Positions 1 through 6,720 of a stretch of DNA of 7,238 bases are shown in pieces. Origin of the DNA: Comamonas sp. lk (GTDB taxonomy: Bacteria; Pseudomonadota; Gammaproteobacteria; Burkholderiales; Burkholderiaceae_C); contig CAMDHL010000104.1 of the NCBI GenBank assembly GCA_945898105.1, positions 1 through 7,238 of the forward strand, given 5' to 3'. The notes beneath the pieces were generated by a model. That model was given only the letters and a program-made list of their open reading frames with translations. It was not told where the DNA came from and did not search any database. Numbering within the stretch: position 1 is the stretch's first letter; each line of letters opens with the position of its first letter. The position numbers were made by a program, and so were the translations under genes.

Positions 1-3000
1 GCCTGCTCCAGGTCCCACATCTGGGTAATCGTAAATTGCATACCGCCCGAGAAACGGTCCGCCTGCACTTTGCCCATGGCGATGACCAAGGCGTCCTCTT
101 TGAACCATTGCTTGTGCGTATTGATCAATGCTTCATCGACACGCGCCTCAATTGCGCCTGACTTGTCATCGAGCTTAAATAGCGCCAATTTGCCACGCTG
201 CCCATTCACGATACGCATATCGGTGACGATGCCCGCCAGTAATTGCGGCTCACGGGTTTCCAGTAACTCCTCGATCGGGCGCTTTGCAAAACGGCGCACT
301 TCCTGCGCCACTTCGTCAAACAAATGACCGGACAAATAAAAGCCGATGGCAGTTTTTTCCTGCGTTAGTCGCTCTTTCACGCCCCAAGGCAATGCCGGCA
401 CCAATTCAGGCTCCTGGGTGCTGGAGCCATGCGCGTCGCCATCGCCCATGTCAAAGAGTCCGACTTGGTGCACATTGGCGCTGGCCGCTGCTGAAAATTC
501 GAAGGCCCGGTCTACCGAAGCCAGCAAGCAGGCGCGGTTGAGTTCTAGGGTATCAAAAGCACCGGCTTTGATCAGGGCCTCGATACAACGCTTGTTGATC
601 CGGCTGCGCTCGACACGGCGGCAAAAATCAAACAAGCTGGTAAACGGGCCGGGCTCTGCGGTGGGCCCACGCCCCTCGCGTGCCGCCACAATGGCTTCGA
701 TGGCCTGCTGGCCAGTCCCTTTTATCGCGCCTAAGCCATAGCGGATTTCTTGGTTGGAGATGGGTTCGAAACGGTGCACGCCACGGTTGATGTTGGGCGG
801 CTCAAACTGAATGTCCAATCGCTCAGCGTCTTCAAACAAGAGTTTTAGCTTGTCGGTGTTGTCCATCTCCACCGTCATATTGGCGCAGAAAAACTCGGCC
901 GTGTAATGCACCTTAATCCAGGCCGTGTGGTAGGCCAGCAGCGAATAAGCGGCCGCATGCGACTTGTTAAAACCGTAGCCGGCAAAGCGCTCCATTAAGT
1001 CAAAAATTTCGTCCGCTTTTTCTTGGCTGATGTCATTCTTCGCGGCACCAGTGCGAAAAATGGCACGGTGTTCGGCCATTTCTTCGGCTTTTTTCTTACC
1101 CATGGCACGGCGCAACATGTCGGCACCGCCAAGGGAGTAGCCGCCCAGAATCTGCGCGGTTTGCATCACCTGCTCCTGGTACACCATGATGCCGTAGGTC
1201 TCGGACAGCATCTCGGCCACCAGTGGGTGCGGATATTCCACTTCTTCGCGCCCATGCTTGCGCGCGACAAAGCTGGGGATCAAGTCCATCGGGCCGGGAC
1301 GGTACAAGGCGTTGAGCGCGATCAAGTCTTCCAGACGTGTGGGTTTGGCATCGCGCAACATGCCCTGCATGCCACGGCTTTCGAATTGGAATACAGCTTC
1401 CGTCTTACCAGCCGAAAACAGCCGGTAGACCTCGGCATCGTCCAGCGGCAGATCTTCATAATTGAATTGTTCCTGGCCCCGGTGGCGGGTCCGGATCAGG
1501 TCGCGCGCAATCTCCAACATCGTGAGAGTGGCAAGGCCTAAAAAGTCAAACTTCACCAGGCCAATGGCCTCGACATCGTCTTTGTCAAACTGGCTGACCG
1601 CCGACTCGCTGCCAGGTTGCTGGTAGAGCGGACAAAAATCGGTTAGCTTGCCCGGGGCAATGAGCACACCTCCCGCATGCATGCCAACGTTGCGCGTCAG
1701 GCCTTCAAGCTTGCGTGCCAGCTCCAGCAAGGTCTTGACGTCCTCCTCCTGCTCTTCGCGCTGCGCAAGCAAGGGCTCGGCTTCACTGGCATAGACAGTT
1801 TTGTCGTCTTTCTTACGCTCGGCAGCAGGTGGTGGCAATTGCAGCGTTACCGAAGTGCCGGGCTTATTTGGAATAAGTTTGCTGATTCCATCGCAAAAGT
1901 TATAGCCCAGGTCCAGTACACGACCGACATCGCGAATCGCGGCGCGCGCGGCCATCGTGCCGAAGGTGACGATCTGACTAACTGCCGCTTTGCCGTACTT
2001 TTCTTTGACGTAGTCAATCACCCGGTCGCGATTGGTCTGACAAAAGTCGATGTCAAAGTCGGGCATAGAAACCCGCTCGGGATTGAGAAAACGTTCGAAC
2101 AGCAAGTTGTAACGCAGCGGATCCAGGTCGGTAATTTTGAGCGAATACGCCACCAGCGAACCCGCGCCCGATCCCCGACCCGGCCCGACCGGGCATCCAT
2201 TGCTTTTCGCCCAGTTGATGAAGTCACCCACAATCAAAAAATATCCCGGAAAACCCATTTTGATAATGGTTTCCAACTCAAACTCCAGACGCTCCATGTA
2301 GCGCGGCATCTGTTGCGCACGCAGGGCCTCATCCGGGTACAGATGCTGCATACGCTCTTGCAAGCCAGCGTGCGAGGCATGGCGGAAGTATTCCTCCGGA
2401 CTCATACGCACGCCGTCCACCAGGGGGGTGGGGAAATCGGGTAGTTGCGGTTTGCCTAGCACCAGAGTTAAGTTACAGCGCTTTGCAATTTCCAGCGTAT
2501 TGGCCAGCGCCGATGGGATATCTGCAAACAATTCCTGCATTTGGGCGACTGTTTTGAAATACTGCTCGCGGGTAAAGCGGCGTACCCGGCGCGGGTTGCT
2601 GAGCAACTCGCCGTCGGAAATACACACTCGGGCCTCGTGCGCCTCAAAATCATCGGCGTGGGCAAACTGCACAGGGTGCGTGGCTACCACCGGTAAATGC
2701 ATGCGCGCGGCCAATTGCACGGCCGCCAGCACATGGGCCTCATCCTCCGGGCGGCCGGCGCGTTGCAACTCAAGATAAAAGCGATGCGGAAACAGGCTGG
2801 ACAGTTGCAAACCGCAATCGTGGGCGCGGGCTTGGTCACCTTGCATAAGCGCCTGGCCCACCGGCCCAGCCTGCCCGCCGCACAGGCAAAGCAAACCAGC
2901 GTTCAACTCCTTCAACCACTCTTTGCGAACCACCACTTGCGCCTTGCCGGTGTTTTGCGTGTGCGCACGCGCCAACAATTCGGACAAATTCAAATAGCCT

Positions 3001-3266
3001 TGGGCGTTTTGCACCAGCAAGACCATGCGCGAGCTAATCGCAGGATCGGCCGTAAAACCCTCGATCAGCACCTCGGCTCCGATCAGCGGTTTCACACCCT
3101 GGGCGCGGCAAGCACGATAAAACTTGACAGTGGCAAAAAGATTATTCAGGTCAGCGATGGCCAGCGCCGGTTGGCCATCAGCCGCGGCCATTTGCGCCAC
3201 CTCATCGACCCGGGTGGTGCCGTCCACGACGGAAAATTCAGTATGCAGACGCAGATGAACAAACAT
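1..3266 (-). CDS. dnaE: DNA polymerase III subunit alpha (partial, C-terminus beyond left edge)
   Basis: Catalytic subunit of the replicative DNA polymerase, which extends DNA in the cytoplasm as part of the holoenzyme with the sliding clamp and a separate proofreader. The window holds 1088 codons; E. coli DnaE is 1160 residues, so roughly the last 70 are probably missing. Seen in order: an N-terminal PHP domain starting FVHLRLHTEFSVVDG (residues 2-16), where R6 replaces the first metal-binding histidine as in E. coli, implying no PHP exonuclease; a glycine-rich GPGRGSGAGS (361-370); catalytic PDFDIDF (402-408) with D403 and D405; HAGGVLIAPG (530-539); KFDFLGL (572-578) with the third aspartate D574; a helix-hairpin-helix region (about 844-907); a clamp-binding QVGLFD (934-939); and an OB fold (about 1005 onward). 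The ATG at 3266 is chosen because it begins the conserved FVHLR segment; an in-frame GTG lies 12 codons upstream (3302). No good Shine-Dalgarno is seen. It is divergent from rpmB. Confidence 0.98.
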   Translation of the reverse strand, partial: MFVHLRLHTEFSVVDGTTRVDEVAQMAAADGQPALAIADLNNLFATVKFYRACRAQGVKPLIGAEVLIEGFTADPAISSRMVLLVQNAQGYLNLSELLARAHTQNTGKAQVVVRKEWLKELNAGLLCLCGGQAGPVGQALMQGDQARAHDCGLQLSSLFPHRFYLELQRAGRPEDEAHVLAAVQLAARMHLPVVATHPVQFAHADDFEAHEARVCISDGELLSNPRRVRRFTREQYFKTVAQMQELFADIPSALANTLEIAKRCNLTLVLGKPQLPDFPTPLVDGVRMSPEEYFRHASHAGLQERMQHLYPDEALRAQQMPRYMERLEFELETIIKMGFPGYFLIVGDFINWAKSNGCPVGPGRGSGAGSLVAYSLKITDLDPLRYNLLFERFLNPERVSMPDFDIDFCQTNRDRVIDYVKEKYGKAAVSQIVTFGTMAARAAIRDVGRVLDLGYNFCDGISKLIPNKPGTSVTLQLPPPAAERKKDDKTVYASEAEPLLAQREEQEEDVKTLLELARKLEGLTRNVGMHAGGVLIAPGKLTDFCPLYQQPGSESAVSQFDKDDVEAIGLVKFDFLGLATLTMLEIARDLIRTRHRGQEQFNYEDLPLDDAEVYRLFSAGKTEAVFQFESRGMQGMLRDAKPTRLEDLIALNALYRPGPMDLIPSFVARKHGREEVEYPHPLVAEMLSETYGIMVYQEQVMQTAQILGGYSLGGADMLRRAMGKKKAEEMAEHRAIFRTGAAKNDISQEKADEIFDLMERFAGYGFNKSHAAAYSLLAYHTAWIKVHYTAEFFCANMTVEMDNTDKLKLLFEDAERLDIQFEPPNINRGVHRFEPISNQEIRYGLGAIKGTGQQAIEAIVAAREGRGPTAEPGPFTSLFDFCRRVERSRINKRCIEALIKAGAFDTLELNRACLLASVDRAFEFSAAASANVHQVGLFDMGDGDAHGSSTQEPELVPALPWGVKERLTQEKTAIGFYLSGHLFDEVAQEVRRFAKRPIEELLETREPQLLAGIVTDMRIVNGQRGKLALFKLDDKSGAIEARVDEALINTHKQWFKEDALVIAMGKVQADRFSGGMQFTITQMWDLEQ
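450..467 (-). other. Sliding-clamp binding motif in DnaE (QVGLFD)
   Basis: Codons 934-939 of dnaE read QVGLFD, matching the bacterial beta-clamp binding pattern QxxLF. The equivalent internal site in E. coli DnaE (QADMF) lies at about residues 920-924, just after the helix-hairpin-helix region and before the OB fold, the same relative position. The motif is seen directly; clamp binding is inferred from the family. Confidence 0.8.
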
Positions 3267-3272
3267 GGGGGC

Positions 3273-3278
3273 ATTGTA
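3273..3278 (-). promoter_or_regulatory. Candidate -10 box (TACAAT) for dnaE
   Basis: On the minus strand the hexamer TACAAT matches five of six positions of the sigma-70 -10 consensus. It ends six bases before the chosen dnaE ATG, so a transcript starting at the usual distance would begin at or next to the start codon. The -35 region at normal spacing is poor (TGGCCC at 17 bp). The box could be chance; a promoter farther upstream is the alternative. Confidence 0.3.
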
Positions 3279-3363
3279 GGTATCGGCGTTGCCTTGGGCC
3301 ACCTCCCGTTCAGCGGAACCAGTGGTCCGAGCCAAAGCGCAGGATACGGATTTCCCACCTGGC

Positions 3364-3369
3364 TATAAT
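3364..3369 (+). promoter_or_regulatory. Candidate -10 box (TATAAT) for rpmB-rpmG
   Basis: A perfect TATAAT on the plus strand lies 144 bases before the rpmB ATG and would give a leader of about 138 bases. The -35 position at 17-bp spacing reads AGGATA, a poor match, and there is no exact extended -10 TG. Ribosomal protein promoters are usually strong, so the weak -35 is a reason for caution. A second, weaker TATGCT lies at 3461-3466. Confidence 0.4.
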
Positions 3370-3502
3370 CGTGGGCTTTGCTGCTTGCGCTGTCCCATGG
3401 GCATGCCGCCTGGCAGTAACGGGTTACCGCCACCCGGATTTTGGCGAGGTGAGGTTTGGTTATGCTGACTTGTCAGGCACAGCCGGGCCGTTTCAAAGTA
3501 TC

Positions 3503-3506
3503 GGAG
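3503..3506 (+). promoter_or_regulatory. Ribosome binding site for rpmB
   Basis: GGAG lies seven bases before the ATG at 3514, standard Shine-Dalgarno spacing. It fixes the rpmB start and supports the 77-residue protein. Confidence 0.75.
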
Positions 3507-3513
3507 TGTCCTT

Positions 3514-3747
3514 ATGGCACGCGTATGTGAAGTCACGGGCAAGGGCCCCATGGTCGGAAACAATGTTTCCCACGCCAACAACAAAACCAAACGCCGTTTT
3601 CTGCCTAACCTGCAGTACCGCCGTTTCTGGGTTGAATCTGAAAACCGCTGGGTGCGTCTGCGTATATCTAACGCCGGACTGCGCTTAATTGACAAAAACG
3701 GCATTGACGCCGTGCTCGCAGATCTGCGCGCACGCGGCCAGGCATAA
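3514..3747 (+). CDS. rpmB: 50S ribosomal protein L28
   Basis: Structural protein of the large ribosomal subunit. The 77-residue product starts [20 protein letters not shown], the hallmark L28 N-terminus (CxxTGKGP...[13 protein letters not shown]), followed by the conserved [11 protein letters not shown] and WVRLRIS segments and a C-terminal LRLIDKNGI helix. The length is typical of proteobacterial L28. The protein is strongly basic, as expected for rRNA binding. The start has a GGAG site seven bases upstream. It is the first gene of a two-gene operon with rpmG, 11 bases downstream, the usual partner in proteobacteria. Its only cysteine is in the N-terminal CxxTGKG, so it is a zinc-independent form. 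It is divergent from dnaE across a 247-base gap. Confidence 0.98.
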   Translation: MARVCEVTGKGPMVGNNVSHANNKTKRRFLPNLQYRRFWVESENRWVRLRISNAGLRLIDKNGIDAVLADLRARGQA

Positions 3748-3751
3748 GGAG
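3746..3751 (+). promoter_or_regulatory. Ribosome binding site for rpmG, overlapping the rpmB stop
   Basis: AAGGAG begins inside the TAA stop codon of rpmB and ends seven bases before the rpmG ATG at 3759. The overlap suggests translational coupling and roughly matched output of the two ribosomal proteins. Confidence 0.8.
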
Positions 3752-3758
3752 TAGCACC

Positions 3759-3929
3759 ATGGCAAGCAAAGGCGGACGCGAAAAAATCAAGCTCGAATCC
3801 ACAGCGGGCACCGGTCACTTCTACACGACCAGCAAAAACAAGAAAACCATGCCCGAGAAGATGCTGATCAAGAAATTTGATCCCAAAGCACGCAAGCATG
3901 TGGACTACAAAGAAACCAAATTGAAGTAA
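3759..3929 (+). CDS. rpmG: 50S ribosomal protein L33
   Basis: Small protein of the large ribosomal subunit, located near the tRNA exit site. The 56-residue product starts [20 protein letters not shown] and continues with FYTTSKNKK and [19 protein letters not shown], the standard L33 pattern and length. It has no cysteines, so it is the zinc-free form typical of proteobacteria and not the CxxC form. The start is fixed by AAGGAG seven bases upstream. It is the last gene of the rpmB operon, followed 15 bases later by a strong hairpin terminator. Confidence 0.98.
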   Translation: MASKGGREKIKLESTAGTGHFYTTSKNKKTMPEKMLIKKFDPKARKHVDYKETKLK

Positions 3930-3944
3930 TACTTCAAATCGGTA

Positions 3945-3982
3945 CCAAACAAAAAGCCCGCTCTAGCGGGCTTTTTGTTTGG
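3945..3982. terminator. Bidirectional intrinsic terminator between rpmG and the desaturase
   Basis: Two perfectly complementary 18-base arms (3945-3962 and 3965-3982) flank a two-base centre. The GC core AGCCCGCT/AGCGGGCT is bordered by A5 on the left and T5 on the right, so RNA from either strand ends the GC stem with a U-tract (followed by GUUUGG). On the plus strand it sits 15 bases after the rpmG stop; on the minus strand it sits 66 bases after the desaturase stop. It therefore probably ends both convergent transcripts. Confidence 0.93.
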
Positions 3983-4022
3983 GTAAAGGTGAACTAAATA
4001 TTCAGCTAATTCAGAAGGGTCA

Positions 4023-4044
4023 GGCGCCAACGGCGCCCGAAGGC
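4023..4044 (-). repeat. Two overlapping GC-rich hairpins just after the desaturase stop
   Basis: On the minus strand, starting five bases after the stop codon, GCC-TTCG-GGC (4044-4035) can form a C(UUCG)G tetraloop hairpin, and GGCGCC-GTT-GGCGCC (4037-4023) a second six-bp GC hairpin. They share bases 4035-4037, so they exclude each other. No T-tract follows, so they are not an intrinsic terminator. They may stabilise the 3' end or pause polymerase ahead of the terminator at 3945-3982; this role is inference. Confidence 0.45.
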
Positions 4045-4048
4045 CCGA

Positions 4049-5266
4049 TCAGGCCAGTTGCGTGGAACGCAGCTTGTACGAGAACTCGCGCAGGGTGGCA
4101 ATGCCGCTGTCCTCCGCCCGATGGCACCAAGCGGCCAAATCCGAGGTAAGTTGCTCGCGAGAAACAGCGGTGTTGAGCCACATTTGGCGTAATTCCTCGC
4201 GCATGGTGACCATCTTGTCCAGGACAGGCGACGCGGCGCGGGCCAAGGCCAGCTGCGGAATTGCAGCGGCTGGGATTTTTTCTGCATCGCGATGCGCCCA
4301 CAATTTGGCTGCTTTTATGGCCGCCGTATCCGCGCTACGGGCTTTCATCGCCGCAAGCTCTTCGCGCACCGTAGCCTGCATTTGCTTGGCAAAGCCAGCC
4401 ATGATTTCATAGCGATTGGCAATCAGCGCTTCCAGAGTTTTTTCGTCGGCCACCGGGCGCACATCTCCGTAAGCGGCTTTGGGCGGTGTTTTCTTCACAT
4501 GCGCCAGACCTGCGAACTGCAAAATCGAGATGTACATCCAGCCGATATCAAACTCATACGGCTTGACCGAGAGCTTGGCCGAGGTGGGGTAGGTGTGGTG
4601 GTTGTTATGCAGTTCCTCGCCGGCGATGATGATGCCCCAGGGAGAGATATTGGTGCTGGCATCGGGAGACTCGAAGTTGCGGTAGCCCCAGTAATGCGCG
4701 GCGCCGTTGATGATGCCGGCCGCGGTAATTGGCGTCCAGGCCATTTGCACTGCCCACACGGTGAGGCCCAGTGCACCGAACAGGGAAAGGTCAATAACCA
4801 TCATCAGGCCCACACCTTGCCATGAGAAGCGTGTGTAGAGATTGCGCTCAATCCAGTCGTCCGGCGTGCCATGACCGTAGCGAACCATGGTCTCTTTATT
4901 CTTGGACTCGGCCCGGTACAACTCAGCACCTTGGAATAGGACTTTGCGGATGCCGTACACCTGCGGGCTGTGCGGATCGTCAGGTTGCTCACACTTGGCG
5001 TGGTGCTTGCGGTGAATCGCGGCCCACTCTTTGGTGACCTGACCGGTGGTCAGCCAGAGCCACAAACGGAAAAAATGGGCTACTGCCGGATGCAAGTCCA
5101 AGGCGCGATGCGCCTGGTGGCGATGCAAAAACACCGTCACACTGATCATGGTGATATGCGTCAGCGCCAAAGTGAATAAGACGATTTGCCACCAAGCCAA
5201 GTGCCAGGTGCCGTGACCCACCCAATCAAGAATGGCGTTAAACATCGGCGAATCGGTCATAAACAT
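4049..5266 (-). CDS. Membrane fatty acid desaturase (acyl-CoA/acyl-lipid delta-9 type)
   Basis: Integral-membrane di-iron enzyme that uses O2 and an electron donor to put a cis double bond into fatty acyl chains, adjusting membrane fluidity. The 405-residue product has the three histidine boxes: HRHQAH (48-53), HRKHH (85-89) and HNNHH (220-224), plus H191 in NGAAHYWGYRNFE. Hydrophobic segments lie at about 21-47, 60-75, 152-178 and 181-190. After the core, residues about 270-405 form a charged, alanine-rich, probably helical tail without histidine boxes. The frame is open up to an ATG at 5362, but that start would lie inside an inverted repeat upstream of the promoter and adds 32 unlike residues; ATG 5266 (MFMTDSPMF) has a weak AAAGA nine bases upstream, and ATG 5260 is a close alternative. 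It follows the methyltransferase on the same strand after 165 bases, probably with its own promoter. The exact substrate and position (delta-9) are inferred from the family. Confidence 0.93.
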   Translation of the reverse strand: MFMTDSPMFNAILDWVGHGTWHLAWWQIVLFTLALTHITMISVTVFLHRHQAHRALDLHPAVAHFFRLWLWLTTGQVTKEWAAIHRKHHAKCEQPDDPHSPQVYGIRKVLFQGAELYRAESKNKETMVRYGHGTPDDWIERNLYTRFSWQGVGLMMVIDLSLFGALGLTVWAVQMAWTPITAAGIINGAAHYWGYRNFESPDASTNISPWGIIIAGEELHNNHHTYPTSAKLSVKPYEFDIGWMYISILQFAGLAHVKKTPPKAAYGDVRPVADEKTLEALIANRYEIMAGFAKQMQATVREELAAMKARSADTAAIKAAKLWAHRDAEKIPAAAIPQLALARAASPVLDKMVTMREELRQMWLNTAVSREQLTSDLAAWCHRAEDSGIATLREFSYKLRSTQLA

Positions 5267-5341
5267 GTACTTGCGTCTTTCATTGATTGAAGCAAGGCAC
5301 AAATGGTACCCAGCCCTATAAGTTCCCTTGCAGACCGCCGC

Positions 5342-5347
5342 ATTGTA
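5342..5347 (-). promoter_or_regulatory. Candidate -10 box (TACAAT) for the desaturase
   Basis: TACAAT on the minus strand, five of six consensus positions, would start transcription near 5335 and give a leader of about 69 bases before ATG 5266. At normal spacing the -35 (GCCGAA) is poor, so the promoter may need an activator or be weak. One arm of an inverted repeat lies in the -10/-35 spacer, and the T5 before the box is also the T-run after that repeat. Confidence 0.4.
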
Positions 5348-5351
5348 AAAA

Positions 5352-5419
5352 GGTGGAAGCACTTTTCGGCGACAAAAAGGCGAAAGCCCTGGAAATAACT
5401 CAAATTAAGCGCTTCCACC
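5352..5419. repeat. Inverted repeat, 13-base arms, between methyltransferase and desaturase
   Basis: The arm GGTGGAAGCACTT (5352-5364) matches the reverse complement of AAGCGCTTCCACC (5407-5419) at 12 of 13 positions, with 42 bases between. In minus-strand RNA the one mismatch becomes a G-U pair, so all 13 positions pair, and the stem is followed at once by five U. Each arm also carries a short palindrome-like core (AAGCGCTT, perfect; AAGCACTT, near). It could be a long-loop terminator after the methyltransferase gene (stop at 5432), a two-site operator over the desaturase promoter, or both. The pairing is seen; the role is inference. Confidence 0.6.
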
Positions 5420-5431
5420 CGTCTTCAGCGG

Positions 5432-6703
5432 CTATTTTTTCTCCCAAACCGCAGCGAAAAAACCATCCGTCGCATGCTTTTGGGGCCACAAGCGCAAATA
5501 TTGGCCGCCATCCGGTCCACCGGCGCACAAACTGGGAGCATCAAGCACTTTGAGTCCGTTCAGTATGCTAGCAGCGTCCATAGGCTCAAAGCCTGGGTTG
5601 GCGGCGCTAAAGGCCTGGGCTATTGCTTCGTTTTCCTGGGGCAACAAGCTGCAAGTGGCGTACACCAGACGGCCGCCCACTTTCAACAGCCTAGAGGCGC
5701 TTTGCAAAATCGCCGCCTGCAAAACCGCCATTTCCTGCACGGACTCCGGGCTTTGGCGCCATTTCAGGTCCGGATTGCGGCGCAATGTGCCAAGGCCGGA
5801 GCAAGGGGCATCGACCAGCACGCGGTCGATCTTGCCCGACAAGCGCTTGACCCGGTCGTCACGCTCATGCGCAATCGCCGCCGGATGCACATTGGATAAA
5901 CCGCTGCGTGCCATGCGTGGCTTGAAGGAGTCCAACCGATGTGCCGAGGTATCAAAAGCATACAAGCGGCCAGTGCTACGCATGCAAGCGCCTATGGCTA
6001 GCGTCTTACCACCCGCCCCTGCGCAAAAATCCACCACCATCTCGCCGCGCTTGGCGTCCAGCAACATGGCCAGAATCTGCGAGCCTTCGTCCTGCACTTC
6101 AAAATCACCACGCAAAAAGGCTTCGTGTTTATTCAGTGCAGGTTTACCCGCAATGCGCAAACCCCAGGGCGAATAGGGCGTCGGCAGGGCTTTGATGCCG
6201 GAGGCGGCCAGGGCTTTTTGCACATCCGCCCGCTTGGCCTTGAAGTCATTGACGCGCAAGTCCAGACCGGCGCCCTGGTTCATTTGCTCCATCAAGGGCC
6301 AGAAATCAGTGCCCAATTGGTCTTTGAGCGGCTGCACCAGCCATTCGGGTAGGTTATGTCGGTGGCGCTCCATCAAGTCGTCGGGTTTGACTTTTTCGCA
6401 GGCGTCCAACCAGTTTTTTTCCTGGTCTGTCAAAGCGCTGCGCAAAAAATCGCCCGGCCCATAGAAACCCAAAATCGCCAAGCGCCGTTCCTTGGGGCCA
6501 CTGCCCGAAGGCGCTAAATGGTCAAACAAGAGCTTTTTGCGCAGCACGGTGTAGACGGTTTCGGCCATGGTGGCGCGTTCGCGTGGCCCAAGGCCTTTGT
6601 GGTCCCGGAAAAACCGCGATACGGTGGCGTCCGCCGGATGTTCAAATCGAAGGGTCAGCCGCACCAATTCGGCGCAGGCGTCTAATAAAGCTTTTGGATG
6701 CAT
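5432..6703 (-). CDS. RsmB/NOP2/Sun-family RNA cytosine-C5 methyltransferase
   Basis: Cytoplasmic enzyme that transfers a methyl group from S-adenosylmethionine to carbon 5 of a cytosine in RNA, most likely 16S rRNA. The 423-residue product has a helical N-terminal region (1 to about 140), then an RNA-binding and Rossmann methyltransferase core. Motif I, which binds the cofactor, is DFCAGAGGKTL (225-235). Motif IV is DAPCSGLGTLRRNPD (298-312) with C301, and motif VI is YATCSLLPQENE (348-359) with C351, the expected nucleophile. The end TDGFFAAVWEKK is typical. The start at 6703 begins the MHPKALLDACAELV helix; the frame stays open to ATG 6814 but that would overlap the divergent DUF1653 gene and adds 37 unlike residues. 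No clear Shine-Dalgarno is seen. It might be RsmB itself (967 position), but many betaproteobacteria also have a second family member, so no symbol is given. Confidence 0.93.
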   Translation of the reverse strand: MHPKALLDACAELVRLTLRFEHPADATVSRFFRDHKGLGPRERATMAETVYTVLRKKLLFDHLAPSGSGPKERRLAILGFYGPGDFLRSALTDQEKNWLDACEKVKPDDLMERHRHNLPEWLVQPLKDQLGTDFWPLMEQMNQGAGLDLRVNDFKAKRADVQKALAASGIKALPTPYSPWGLRIAGKPALNKHEAFLRGDFEVQDEGSQILAMLLDAKRGEMVVDFCAGAGGKTLAIGACMRSTGRLYAFDTSAHRLDSFKPRMARSGLSNVHPAAIAHERDDRVKRLSGKIDRVLVDAPCSGLGTLRRNPDLKWRQSPESVQEMAVLQAAILQSASRLLKVGGRLVYATCSLLPQENEAIAQAFSAANPGFEPMDAASILNGLKVLDAPSLCAGGPDGGQYLRLWPQKHATDGFFAAVWEKK

Positions 6704-6720
6704 AAGCAGTGCATTGTCCC

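Larger units (their letters stand above)
3267..3513. other. Divergent intergenic region between dnaE and rpmB
   Basis: These 247 bases separate the two divergent starts. They hold a TACAAT box near dnaE and a TATAAT box facing rpmB. The rpmB side contains short self-complementary stretches: TGCC/GGCA (3404-3407 with 3412-3415), GTAACGGGTTAC (about 3416-3427) and a CGCCA/TGGCG pair around 3429-3446. None makes a strong hairpin. An open frame on the minus strand ends at 3363 and gives a Gly/Pro-rich tail, but its upstream part is antisense to rpmB-rpmG and I do not call it a gene. Confidence 0.6.

Noticed and set aside
1677..2444. 255-codon open frame on the plus strand
   Set aside because: It is fully antisense to dnaE, whose frame there encodes the catalytic PDFDIDF motif and other conserved segments. 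The product resembles no family and the frame is explained by GC-rich antisense codon bias.
1..3266. Possible intein, split or frameshift in dnaE
   Set aside because: Residue counts between conserved motifs agree with coordinates from start to edge; the only length difference found is a short insertion of about 17 residues.
3363..3899. 178-codon minus-strand frame ending in a Gly/Pro-rich tail (PGGGNPLLPGGMPMGQ)
   Set aside because: Most of it is antisense to rpmB and rpmG. The tail in the intergenic region looks protein-like, but no family is recognised and there is no start signal after the antisense part.
5267..5362. Longer desaturase start at ATG 5362
   Set aside because: It would place the start inside the inverted repeat and upstream of the TACAAT box, and the 32 added residues do not resemble the hydrophobic desaturase N-terminus.
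5550..6176. 208-codon plus-strand frame and similar ones at 1023-1541, 2697-3368 and 4292-4825
   Set aside because: Each is antisense to a gene with clear conserved motifs (methyltransferase, dnaE or desaturase) and encodes no recognisable domain.
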